Shown one piece after another: positions 45,241-55,300 of a stretch of 64,000 nucleotides of DNA. The notes beneath the pieces were generated by a model. The model was given only the letters and a program-made list of their open reading frames with translations. It was not told the origin of the DNA and ran no database searches. Where the stretch lies: the NCBI RefSeq assembly GCF_003781945.1, contig NZ_RJJW01000007.1:124001-188000 (forward strand), in the 5' to 3' direction. The stretch's first letter is position 1, and each line of letters starts with the position of its first letter. The stretch is from Halorubrum sp. CSM-61 (GTDB taxonomy: Archaea; Halobacteriota; Halobacteria; Halobacteriales; Haloferacaceae). The position numbers were made by a program, and so were the translations under genes.

Positions 45241-45708
45241 TTACTCCTCTACGGCATCCTCTTCAAGCTCTGCGATGATCTCTCCTGCTTCGTCTTCGGC
45301 AGTTGGTTCGTGCGTTTCGTCAGTTCCTGACTTTCCGTTCGGGTCAATGCTTGGAACTTTTTCTTCCCATCCTTCTTCAGCGTAGGCGTCATCGGTAGGC
45401 GCAGACTCGAAGAGCTGAACGACTGAGTCGAGAGATTCGAGCCGCTGCTTTAGCTTCTCGGCTCGGTCTGGGTCGACGTAGTAGGCACCTTGTGACCGTT
45501 CGACGAGCCCCTTCTCGAAGAGCCGCGTCATCGTCTTCGATGCGCTTGATTTACTGATATCGGTCTGGTCTGCGATTTCGCTTGGCGTGAAACCGTACTC
45601 ACGGTGAGAGAGCAAGAAGCGCAGCGCTTCGTACTCATTCGTCTCTGGTTTCACGGGGAACGGTTCGTCGTTTGTTAGTTCACGGACGTGGATTGGCATC
45701 GTTGTCAC
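45241..45708 (-). CDS. MarR-type HTH antitoxin/regulator
   Basis: 155 aa. A winged helix at about 25-75 (YGFTPSEIADQTDISKSSAS; MTRLFEKGLVERSQGAYYV) is followed by an acidic disordered tail, the usual plan for an antitoxin with N-terminal DNA-binding and C-terminal toxin-neutralising parts. It directly precedes the PemK-like toxin gene and probably represses its own promoter in the 45709-45839 gap shared with 45840. Confidence 0.78.
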   Translation of the reverse strand: MTTMPIHVRELTNDEPFPVKPETNEYEALRFLLSHREYGFTPSEIADQTDISKSSASKTMTRLFEKGLVERSQGAYYVDPDRAEKLKQRLESLDSVVQLFESAPTDDAYAEEGWEEKVPSIDPNGKSGTDETHEPTAEDEAGEIIAELEEDAVEE

Positions 45709-45839
45709 TACTTGTCACCGAGTGTCATTAAGACTTTCGCAGGACGCGCCGCATTGACGTCGTCTTCTAAGTACTCTTCAATCCCTATTGGGGAGAGAAT
45801 TTTTAGGCATTCACCACACGTATTCACACAAGACGTCCC

Positions 45840-47117
45840 ATGAAACGGTACCCAGTAGCCGGCCAGTTACTCGAGCATCGCCTCTTCTTCGGACTCAGCG
45901 TCAGCGATCTCGAAGTCGGCGTAATCCCACTCGCCGCTATCATCCTTGCGTCTGGTATCAACAACGTCTTCGAGCCCTCGTTCAGTGGGCTACTTACTAT
46001 CGGAAGCGGGATTCTCGGCCTCATTGTCGGCTTGTACGTTCTCTGGCGAACACCTGCCGGTCAGACCCCTCGCGAGTGGCTCATCGGGGCTGCAAAACAC
46101 AGCGTGGCCCCGGATCGCTATCTCTGGCAACCCGTCGAACGCGGTCTCGTTTCTGGACAGCACCTTGACGACATCTGCACCCTCCATTCTAAGGATTCCG
46201 ACCCCTCGGACGACAACAGTGATCCGGACCCAGAATCCTCGTCCTCGAGTGCCCCCCAGCAGTCCGCCTCAGATGATAACAGCGGTCAGCAAATCGTCAC
46301 TGACGGCGGGCAGATGCACTCTCGCGAACGCCCACAGCGCGACCCGAGCCAGTACTACCACCAGCTCACGCAGGAGGAAACAACAACGCAGGCGCAACTA
46401 GCTTTCGAGTACGTTCGCGAAGACGGTATTATAGTCACCGAGAGCGACAATGCGGAACCCGCGTACGTCGGCCTTGTTCACATCACCCCGACGAGTTGGC
46501 TTTCCCTCGACGATGAAGGACGCCAGTCTACGATCAACGCGTACGCTGATGTTCTCCGTGGAATCTCTTACCCCTTCCAAGTGCTCGCCCTTCCTCGTGA
46601 ATTTGACCTGACGACGCACTTCGAGGAGATCGAACGTGCAGCCTACGAGGCTGAGGATCCGCCAGACATTATGCAGCTTGGTCGGTCGACGTACATCGAC
46701 TGGCTCAACGAGTCGGTCGGTACCCGGCGAGTCAAAGTCCGTGATTTCTACATCGCCGTTAGGGTTGAGAGCTCGCACGTCCGAGAACAGTCTTATGGCC
46801 ACTCTACAGACGTTGTTTCGGGATCTCTCTTCCAGCGAATTGTCGGCTGTGTCAATTCTGTCACCTCCTCAGTTCGTTCTCGGATCGGCTCGAATACCGA
46901 CGACGACGTCATCGAACGACAGTGTATTTCTGAAGTTAGAAGTCGGCAACACGAGTTTGCCGAAGCACTCCCCAGGACCGGTGTTCAGACCGAAGTGATG
47001 GACGACCGGGCAGACGTTCTGGACGTCCTCTACCGCTACTACAACCACGCCGACTCACCACTCGACGAGTATTCTCCCAAATCCTACGCGGAAGTTCTCC
47101 CACCTCGCCGGCCGTAG
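45840..47117 (+). CDS. PrgI/VirB3-like T4SS membrane protein
   Basis: 425 aa. The opening KRYPVAGQLLEHRLFFGLSV and two close membrane helices (about 23-65) followed by WRTPAGQTPREWLIGAAKH match PrgI/VirB3-type proteins. An acidic linker (about 110-170) leads to a soluble domain (TQAQLAFEYVREDGIIVTES; HITPTSWLSLDDEGRQSTIN; YPFQVLALPREFDL) like the N-terminal domain of VirB4 ATPases. Such VirB3-VirB4N fusions fit a partner for the VirB4 gene at 47338. A TATA-like aatttttagg precedes the ATG. Confidence 0.72.
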   Translation: MKRYPVAGQLLEHRLFFGLSVSDLEVGVIPLAAIILASGINNVFEPSFSGLLTIGSGILGLIVGLYVLWRTPAGQTPREWLIGAAKHSVAPDRYLWQPVERGLVSGQHLDDICTLHSKDSDPSDDNSDPDPESSSSSAPQQSASDDNSGQQIVTDGGQMHSRERPQRDPSQYYHQLTQEETTTQAQLAFEYVREDGIIVTESDNAEPAYVGLVHITPTSWLSLDDEGRQSTINAYADVLRGISYPFQVLALPREFDLTTHFEEIERAAYEAEDPPDIMQLGRSTYIDWLNESVGTRRVKVRDFYIAVRVESSHVREQSYGHSTDVVSGSLFQRIVGCVNSVTSSVRSRIGSNTDDDVIERQCISEVRSRQHEFAEALPRTGVQTEVMDDRADVLDVLYRYYNHADSPLDEYSPKSYAEVLPPRRP

Positions 47118-47196
47118 TGATTCCCGACCATCCCAGCATCTCTACTTCCATCTTCTCGACTGTTCCTGCGGCACTTGAGGTAGGACCACTGCCAGC

Positions 47197-47238
47197 GTTA
47201 CCCCACGAGTGAATTATCTCTGTAGTTTGTGGGGTAAC
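47197..47238. promoter_or_regulatory. GTTACCCCAC/GTGGGGTAAC inverted-repeat element, copy D
   Basis: GTTACCCCAC (47197-47206) and GTGGGGTAAC (47229-47238) are perfect 10-bp inverted repeats with an AT-rich 22-bp middle (gaattatctctgtagttt). It ends 99 bases before the virB4 ATG at 47338. Confidence 0.75.
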
Positions 47239-47337
47239 TCGCTGCCCTCCCTCAACCCACTTGTCGAAACGCCTTCTTTGCGGAAAGCTATCAACGGGCG
47301 AAACCATTTACCGAGGCACTACGTATCCCACGATAGC

Positions 47338-49977
47338 ATGAGTAGCGTCCCAGTAGCCTGGGTACTCGGAATAGCATCTGCTACCGGGCAAGTGCAACAG
47401 ATCATTCAGACGATCCAGCGAGCGATCCAAGGCGGCCCGAACGCTCCGTCACCATTCATTCTTGTCGGCGTCGCTGTCGGCGTCGCCCTCCTCCTCGGTC
47501 TCGGTATTCTTGCGTCACGTCGATTTGTTGGTTCGGCTCAACATCCATCTACAAACGCAATGAAAGGCGCACCTGAGACGGAGGCCAACAGCGGCGTTCT
47601 GAATCGTCTTCTCTCTCGGCTTCCCGGTAGTTTTGGATCTATCCCTGGTGCCGGTACCTCCGCCCGAACAGATCCAGCCAACGTCAACCTCGAGGAAATC
47701 GACGACGAAACCTTCGACCGCGCCGTCAGCATCCTCGAACAGGAAGGCCGGGAGACGAGTCGGGCAAACATCCGTGAACAGGTTGCCCGCCTCATCGACT
47801 TCGAGGCCGCCGACCCCGACGAATTCCGCCTTGGACTCATCCAAGACGCCGACAGCCAAGCCCAGATCGACCAAGCGAGTGTCGCCCCACCAAGTATCGT
47901 CCCCGAAGATCCAACCACTCTCTACCGGAACGGCGAATTCGTCCGTATCCTCACTCCCGCAAGTGCTCCCGAGAGTGTCTTCGGTGGCTGGCTTATCAAC
48001 CTCACCACGACCAATCTTGACGTCCGCGTCAGCTACCATCACTCTCCCCGCGATCCCACAACGATCCGCGGTGCCCTCCAGGACCGTCTCACCGAACTCC
48101 AGATCGCCCTCTCTCGGAAGGAGGAAAAGGGCGCGACAGACTATCACGAAGACCTCAACCGCCGAGAAGAACTCGATCGTCTCCTTCGTCGCCTCACCGA
48201 AGGGACGACTCGACTCTACGACATCGGTATCTACATCGAAGTCGCTGGCAGTACCCGCGATGAACTCGAAGAGACCGCTCGGAAGGTCCAGCAACTCGTG
48301 GCTGACCGCGACGTCGAACTCGTTCCCCTTGAATTTCGCCAACTTGAATCTCAAGACGCGATCGCACCTGTCGTCTCCGACCCCATCCAGAACACGGACC
48401 TTATGGAACACGACGCGGCGGCCACCCTCTTCGGCTTCGTCGAGCCCGCCATCGCTCACGAGGACGGTGTCCTCTATGGCTTCGATGAGACCGGAAACCC
48501 TGTCATCGTCGACCGATACAGCCTCTCCGGCTTCTCTAAAGTCATCACTGGGAAGATCGGGTCCGGAAAAACGTTCGCCGCGAAACTTTCTCTCTGGCGC
48601 CGTCTCCTCATCGACCCTGAATTCACCGCTATCGCATTCGACCCCACCGGTGACGACTTTGTCGACTTCTTCGAGACCCTCGGTGGCGATGTCGTCACCT
48701 TCGGTGGCGACGTCACAATCAACCCGCTCGAAATCCACCGCGGTACGGGTGAGGCCGAAGACCCCTATAAGGACAAACTCCGTTCCTTGACGGGGATGGT
48801 GCGGACGTTCTACGATCAGAGCGGCGACAGCCTGAGCGCCGAACGTGCTGGCCTCATTCAGCAGGTCTTCCACCTTGCATACCTTATGTACGGTATCACT
48901 TCCGAACCCCGCACCCACGAACGCGAAAACCCCACTATGGAAGACGTCCTCGACATCCTCAAGGCCCTTGCTGATGGTGAGGATCCACTTGAATTCGTCA
49001 GCTACCAGGGAGACGCCACCGATCTTCACCGTGAGGAACGCGACGAGCTCGATGAACGCGTCGACGAAGTCACCTCCCGACTTCAGTCGAAGGACGACAG
49101 CAACCTCAAGTCCGAAGCCAACAGCCTCCTCCGCTCGCTCGAAGCCTTCCAGCCAGGTGGCGTCGCTGCGAACCTCTCTGGGAAGACGACCGTCGACCTC
49201 GAGGACGAGCGGCTCATCGTCTTCGATATGAGTGCCTTCCAGGATACCAATCAAGCCCCTCTCCTCCAGCACGTTATGCTTGATTGGAGCTACCAGCGGG
49301 CTCGCGAGAACTCCCGCCGGATGGAGGTCATCTTCGAGGAGGTTCACTACCTGCTCAGTCAGAAATCTGCCCGCTCGCTCATCGGCCTGTTCACCCGCCA
49401 TTCCCGACACTTCAACGCTGGCTTGACGCTCATCTCCCAGACTGCAGAAGAATTCATGCAGGAGACTGACGATGTCCACTCACCACGCGCGATCTACGAC
49501 CAGTGCGACATCAAGCAGCTGTTTTACCAGGAATCAATTTCAGACGAGGTAATCGACTACTACGACCTCTCCCCAGCTGATGTCGAGGCCATCCAGAGCT
49601 TTGCACGTGGACAGGAATCCGAGTTCAGTGAATGTCTCCTGAGCGTCACCGGAATCGCGCGTCGACATCTCGAAATCCACGCGAGCGAGCTCACGGTTGA
49701 TCTCCTTACTGAACCTGAGACGGCCGCCGCAACCGCTCAGTTGGTTGAACAGCGTCGCCAGCAGGCTGCCACCGCTCGCAGTGAACAGACTACCACCCAA
49801 CCAGAGGAGAGCGCTGATATTGCCGGTGGTTTAGGCGAAGAAGTTGCTGAGAAGGAAACTACTGACTCCAGTACGAAATCCAGCGAAACTAGTGAGCCTC
49901 CAACTGACCCCATCACAGACGGAAGTGGGGGGTCACCCTCCTCTGGGGACGCTGCTGACGACACTAACTCCGAATAA
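47338..49977 (+). CDS. virB4: VirB4-family conjugation ATPase
   Basis: 879 aa from the ATG at 47338; earlier in-frame sequence runs through element D and is unlikely to be translated. One membrane helix lies at about 40-60 (FILVGVAVGVALLLGLGILA). The N-terminal VirB4 domain spans about 170-370. Walker A TGKIGSGKTFAAKL lies at about 403-416 and Walker B RRMEVIFEEVHYLL at about 659-672, then GLTLISQTAEEFM (motif III, with SQ). An acidic tail follows. It powers assembly or substrate transfer in type IV secretion. The membrane anchor in the ATPase itself is common in archaeal and Gram-positive types. Confidence 0.9.
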   Translation: MSSVPVAWVLGIASATGQVQQIIQTIQRAIQGGPNAPSPFILVGVAVGVALLLGLGILASRRFVGSAQHPSTNAMKGAPETEANSGVLNRLLSRLPGSFGSIPGAGTSARTDPANVNLEEIDDETFDRAVSILEQEGRETSRANIREQVARLIDFEAADPDEFRLGLIQDADSQAQIDQASVAPPSIVPEDPTTLYRNGEFVRILTPASAPESVFGGWLINLTTTNLDVRVSYHHSPRDPTTIRGALQDRLTELQIALSRKEEKGATDYHEDLNRREELDRLLRRLTEGTTRLYDIGIYIEVAGSTRDELEETARKVQQLVADRDVELVPLEFRQLESQDAIAPVVSDPIQNTDLMEHDAAATLFGFVEPAIAHEDGVLYGFDETGNPVIVDRYSLSGFSKVITGKIGSGKTFAAKLSLWRRLLIDPEFTAIAFDPTGDDFVDFFETLGGDVVTFGGDVTINPLEIHRGTGEAEDPYKDKLRSLTGMVRTFYDQSGDSLSAERAGLIQQVFHLAYLMYGITSEPRTHERENPTMEDVLDILKALADGEDPLEFVSYQGDATDLHREERDELDERVDEVTSRLQSKDDSNLKSEANSLLRSLEAFQPGGVAANLSGKTTVDLEDERLIVFDMSAFQDTNQAPLLQHVMLDWSYQRARENSRRMEVIFEEVHYLLSQKSARSLIGLFTRHSRHFNAGLTLISQTAEEFMQETDDVHSPRAIYDQCDIKQLFYQESISDEVIDYYDLSPADVEAIQSFARGQESEFSECLLSVTGIARRHLEIHASELTVDLLTEPETAAATAQLVEQRRQQAATARSEQTTTQPEESADIAGGLGEEVAEKETTDSSTKSSETSEPPTDPITDGSGGSPSSGDAADDTNSE

Positions 49978-50110
49978 TACTCTTCCATTCTCTTCTCGCT
50001 CCGTCTACCTTGCCTCTCGTCATTTCTCACCTCCCCTGTAGTCCACCAGCACAGTCGGAGAGAGCGGGTTTTCGCCTGTACTCCCCGGTGGAGTTAAGTG
50101 TTAGACCAGC

Positions 50111-50596
50111 ATGGTTCAAACTAACCGGGAGACAGATATGACCAGCGTACTCCTCGGTGTCCAGCTCGTAGCTTTTGCCATCGCGGATGCCCTCCCTGGT
50201 GGCCTACGCGGGCTTGGACTCCTCACGGCTGCCCGCGCACAGTTCGCGACGATAAAAGCCGACCTGATGGCTCAGGCCGCGCCGATTTGGACTCGGCAGA
50301 TGAGTGTGATCTTGCAGGCAGACTGTCCAGATGGGACTGAGGTTAGCTCAAATGAAGTCATCCAGTCCATCCACAACATCAACGACTTCATCTTCCTCCT
50401 TGGGTGGACGCTCGTCCCCGGAGGATTCGTCCTCGGAGGTATCCTCTACTTCTACGGCTGGAACCAGTCTTGGAAAAAGCGGGGCCTCCGGCTGATGGTT
50501 GGCGCGGTCGCGATCGCCGGCGTCATCCTCCTTTGGGGCGCTATCGCTAACCTCATCCAGTGGGCGACCGGCGGCACTTGTGCGCCCACCACGTAA
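50111..50596 (+). CDS. Small membrane protein, candidate VirB2-like pilin
   Basis: 161 aa from ATG 50111 (152 aa from ATG 50138). Three hydrophobic stretches are seen: TSVLLGVQLVAFAIADALPG, FIFLLGWTLVPGGFVLGGIL and LMVGAVAIAGVILLWGAIAN, with a Cys near each end of the exported loops (QADCPDG, GGTCAPT). The last two helices separated by a short basic turn (NQSWKKRGLR) resemble VirB2/TrbC pilins. The position between virB4 and virD4 agrees. Assignment is by architecture only. Confidence 0.5.
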   Translation: MVQTNRETDMTSVLLGVQLVAFAIADALPGGLRGLGLLTAARAQFATIKADLMAQAAPIWTRQMSVILQADCPDGTEVSSNEVIQSIHNINDFIFLLGWTLVPGGFVLGGILYFYGWNQSWKKRGLRLMVGAVAIAGVILLWGAIANLIQWATGGTCAPTT

Positions 50597-50691
50597 CGGC
50601 GTTGAGTGGATCACTGGCGCTGGCAGACTACCGCCTTGCCGTCCCCACCTTCTCGGCGTCATCAGTAACTACAACCTTGACCACGCTCTTG

Positions 50692-52140
50692 CTAACGCGA
50701 GCTGTCACACCCCTGTCGCTCTCGGAGTACCGCAATCCTGTCCTCGACTGAGGGGTGAACTCGAAGGAACCACTCGATAACAAACGGAGCCCCCCACGGA
50801 AGGGACGACGTCCCGGTCTTCTTCGAACTCTCCTTCGCTCGGAGATCGGCAACCGACTGCAATGCGGTTATCGCAGTCTCACTTCCCACCCGTTGTCGTT
50901 CGTATTCGTCGGCAGCCAACTCAGCTCGGCGAACCCACCGTACGAGGCCGAACCGGAACCCGAACGCGAGAATGCCCATCACCACACCGAGTGTCTGCAT
51001 CGATGGCGAAACAACCGCGAGTATCCCACCGACACCACCGAAGAAAATCAATCCGGCCCCAGCAGCGAGGCGAAGATGTCCAAGAACGTGATGCCCGTGC
51101 TCGTGGTGGAGGATTGCGCGGAGTGATTCTGGCGAAATACTGTCATCTTCGAGGAGGGTCTCGCCAACGAAGACCCGGCGAAAGGGCCAGACACCCGCCG
51201 CCATCGCCGTCGACCGAAGCCCCACCGTGGCAACCCAAATCGACGTGTGGGGGTCAGCATCGATCTCCTCTGGTACGATCGCTGCGTATTCTTCAGGTGT
51301 GAGCGGCCGCGCCATATTCAGAAACGGCAAGAGCGTGATTGCGAAGAACAGGTAGGTGAACGTGAGCGCCCAGGTCACCGGCATTCTGAGCTCAGATGGA
51401 ATCGGCAGCGCCGTCCACGGGGCTACAACTAATATAAAGAGTCCACCAACGACCAACGCAACCCGGAGAGCGTGATCGTGGCGCGCCTCCGGCGTCTCAA
51501 GATGACTTGTCGTCTCCCTCCAAAACATCGAGATGAACGGCGCACCTGTCACCGCCAAACACCCGAAATAGCTCGCAAGGATGAGCATCGGAAAGAGTCC
51601 TTTGACGACGACATTCGGTGAGGGCATCGGATATTCTGGCGTTAGTCTAACAAAGAACACCCAGACCAGAGTGGTGAATCCACCACTGACGATAGACCCC
51701 CCTAAGAACAGCACGAAGAAGTTGTTCAAGTGATCTGGAAGCCAAGAGACCCACCGAAAGCCTTCGGACACTTCATATTCTTCCGAGGCGGTTTGATCCG
51801 TGTTTTCCGATGATTCCGTCGACGCCGATGCCTCTTCGCGGTTCAACCTATACTCATCGTAACGGTTTACCACAGCACCGATCTGCCAGCCAAGTCCCAC
51901 TGCGATAAGCATCGGGACCGTCACCCCGACGAAGAGCAGCGCCGTCGCCGATGTAACCCCAAACACGAATCTGACCAGAACATAACTGAAGCCCGCCACT
52001 ATGGGGGCAGTAAGAAACACACCCAGCCCCCACCAGACCAACGTATCGACCGGCGAAGGTATCCACGCAAGCGACGAACGAGCCTCGGATAGGACTCGTC
52101 GCCACCGTGGACAGGGGCTTGAGTCGCCATTCGAGGTCAT
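50692..52140 (-). CDS. M48-family (HtpX/Ste24-like) membrane metallopeptidase
   Basis: 482 aa. Six or more hydrophobic helices surround a zinc motif ILHHEHGHHVLGHL (HExxH, about 341-354) and a downstream AELAADEYERQRVG, whose Glu is the third ligand region. Active-site residues are intact. It faces the secretion genes on the opposite strand. It could process surface or pilus proteins of the apparatus, or be an unrelated quality-control protease. Confidence 0.88.
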   Translation of the reverse strand: MTSNGDSSPCPRWRRVLSEARSSLAWIPSPVDTLVWWGLGVFLTAPIVAGFSYVLVRFVFGVTSATALLFVGVTVPMLIAVGLGWQIGAVVNRYDEYRLNREEASASTESSENTDQTASEEYEVSEGFRWVSWLPDHLNNFFVLFLGGSIVSGGFTTLVWVFFVRLTPEYPMPSPNVVVKGLFPMLILASYFGCLAVTGAPFISMFWRETTSHLETPEARHDHALRVALVVGGLFILVVAPWTALPIPSELRMPVTWALTFTYLFFAITLLPFLNMARPLTPEEYAAIVPEEIDADPHTSIWVATVGLRSTAMAAGVWPFRRVFVGETLLEDDSISPESLRAILHHEHGHHVLGHLRLAAGAGLIFFGGVGGILAVVSPSMQTLGVVMGILAFGFRFGLVRWVRRAELAADEYERQRVGSETAITALQSVADLRAKESSKKTGTSSLPWGAPFVIEWFLRVHPSVEDRIAVLRERQGCDSSR

Positions 52141-52333
52141 CTTTTACCGTAGATCATGCTATCTGAACCCAAAAATTGTCCGGGGGCTCCAGTCCCTCGA
52201 CCCACAACTGGCTATGAAAACGAGTGCTTAGGAGACACCGCGCCTCGACTGAGCGAGCAATCAATCGGCCCAAAACTCCCGAATAGTATTTTACGCTGAG
52301 CAGATGAAATATCTGTAGAGGCCACTACTGGCT

Positions 52334-55300
52334 ATGCCGACGCTCCCAGCCTTCACTCGAGCTTGGCTCTCGCCGGCCCCGCTCACCGATGACCATACCC
52401 AGTCGCCGCCCGATACAAGGACAGATCGCACTTCGCATCCGTCGCGGTCGGTAGAGCCGACCCAGACGTCTCGGTCCCCTCGCTCAGGCCGTCCGAGGAA
52501 CCGACGTCCCCTCTACGGTGTTCTGTTGACCCTCAGCGTCATCGGTATCCTACTCACGGCGGCCACTGGCCCAGCTATCGCAGCACACCCCGCTGACTCC
52601 ACGAGTACCACAGAGAGCCAGAACCTCTCTTCTACTTCGCTGCAATCCACGAATGTAACCTCGCCGTGCCAAACTCAGAACAATAACTCGTACGGATGGA
52701 CGGAACACTACGCGTGTATCCAAGTTCATCTCTACCAGCAGGATCAGGATCTCTCGATCTTCCCAGAAGACGCAACACAGGCCCGGGAAGCTGCGAAGAA
52801 CGGAGAGTCGGCTGAAACCATCGAGGATTGGCTCTTCCGATACTATCGTACGGAGCAATACCCCGACTGGTGGATGCCGTCAGAGGAACAGATTGAGCAA
52901 ACCCCGAAGCTCAAGCTCTATCCACTCACGAACGAAACAGTTCACGAGTACGAGACCGCTCAATCTCTCTCCGTCTTTCCGGAGGATGCTCGAGCCGTCC
53001 GGTTTGCGGCAACTCATAACGCGACGGTAAACGAACTCCGGATGGCCCTCCTCAACTACTACGCCGTTCAGTGGGATCAGGGCTGGCGGCCGAACTCAGA
53101 ATCATCCACGACTACCACGACCAACGCAACCGCAGGAGGGGGCTCAAACGGAGGGGAATCGGAGAGTACCGCCGAGTCGAGTTCAAGTAGCGCTTGGTAT
53201 GCTCCGTATCTTAGTGGGATCGTCGACGCCGCAAATCAATTTCGTGGATGGATGAGTGGAGTGCAGGAGTTCATCGGTGGGCTCCTCATTTGGAGCTTCA
53301 AGAATCCCATTATCGCAGGGATTGTCATCTTCACGTCTCTCGTCGTGTTCCTCCTTCTCGGAGTCGCCCGTCGGATGCGGCGGACGTGGACGGCGATGCT
53401 TGCGGTCTGGTCTCGATTCGTCCGCGCGATCGTCTGGGTGGCCGATACTATTGGCATCGGAACGCTCCGGCGAACACAAATCAAATTCTTCCGATTCCGT
53501 CGCACTCTCAACGTCTATGCTCACGCGCTCGCAGCGATAACAGGCTGGGCAATCCGCGAAGGGTTCCACCGTGTCGACCGTACGATCACAGACTACGTCA
53601 CCGACGAAGACTCCAGCACGTGGTCGTATATCGCACCACCCGCTCACGCAAGCGCCAGTAGCACAGCTGATGCCGCCGTCTCGGAGACAGCGTACGCGAA
53701 GAGCAAGCGCCTCCTCGATCCTCTCGATGCACCAGCCGTGTACGAACTCGATGAGGATGAACCACCGCGACCAGGAGACGACCTCTGGTACCGCATTACG
53801 GCCTCCGATCAGCCGGCCTCACCGGAGACAATCACCAAACAGATCGAAGGTCTACCCAATCTCACTGACGGGCTAGAAGTCATCATCCGATCGGCACCTC
53901 ACGACCCCGAGATCGGAGGAGAAGAAAGCGAGCTTCAAACTACTGAAGGCGATGGCAACCGACTCGCAATCGAGGTTCTAATCCACTTCATCGAGGACGG
54001 CCAGACGAGCACGCTCGACCGGACGAAACACAACTGGGTACGACAAGCCTTCGGTGGTCCCGACTACGACGTCACACCCGTCTCGACGACGCTCCAGCGA
54101 CTCCTCCGCGCCCGGCCGTACCGGCGGTGCAAGCATCTTCTCGGGAATGATGCGACCCCATCAGCGACGTTCCCTTGGAGTAACGCGCAATCATCGGACG
54201 CCGCGACAGACGGTGGGCGGACTCTCGACGAGGACACGCCCACACCGAGCGAACGTGCAGCTGCAGCCGAGGCGATTCCTCAACGGTACTTCCGAGAGCA
54301 TCTTGAGGATCAGTTCACTGCGGTTTGCCCGGAAGCGCCCGTGAGCTATCCACTCGGTTCCCGAGGAACCCGCCGTTGGGACTTCCTCCAGCGACTCAAC
54401 GTCTTCGACGAAACCGCTGCCGAAGAAGCCCCTCCGATGGAAGCCGCTCTCGATGCACTCCTCGAGACCGACGAACCTGCACTACTCCGTGCCCGGATTA
54501 CATCCGCAGGCGACCTCAGCGACATCATTCGGCAGAAACTCGACGTCATCGAGGGTGAGGAAAGCACCCAGTTCGACAAACGAACGAATCGCCGTGGGCG
54601 TAGCCGTGCGACACCAAGCTCGGGAGAGAATACCACCGAGGAAGACCGGGCTGCTGCTCGAGAACGAGAGAGTAGTCGGGTCCGTGGGGAAGTCGCGAGC
54701 GCGGAAGGGACACGGAACGAAGAACTCCAGAACAAGGGTGTGACTCGGAGTTTCAAAGTCACGATGGATGTCTTCACCCAACCCACACCCTTCTTGAACG
54801 ACGCCCTCGAAGAGACTGCTGGAGGGTCAGTTGAACCCTCCTCAGAGGCCCACCCCGTCCCCTCCCCCCTCTTCCATTCAGACGAGGACTCCACCTCTGC
54901 CTCGACAAATACGGCGAGTGACGGGGGCGTCTTCACCGAAGAACAGCCCGATCTCAACGAGATAGACAGTACTGCCGATCTATCTGGTTCCGACACCGAC
55001 ATCGAGACCTTAGCGAGTCGAGGTGACACTCTCCGAGTGACTCCCGAGACGCTCGCTAAAGCCGCAGCCAGCCAGCGGACTACGGCTCGCGACGACGCCT
55101 GGCGGCTCGCAAAAACGTGGGCGACTGCTGCTGACGGCGAGTTCAACAAGCTCACTGAACCACCAGAGAACAGCCGCCTCGCAAAGTGGGCACGGCAGTT
55201 TGGGTGGCGGAGACATACGCTCGGACAGCTCCGTGACTCGTACCGTTTTCACCGCGCTCAGGAGTATGCTGGTAGGGCACCCACATTCGGCCTACACTAC

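Noticed and set aside
47515-49479. 654-codon minus-strand open frame
   Set aside because: It lies antisense to virB4, whose Walker motifs are intact; long antisense frames are expected at this GC content. The same applies to the minus-strand frame at 38041-39330.
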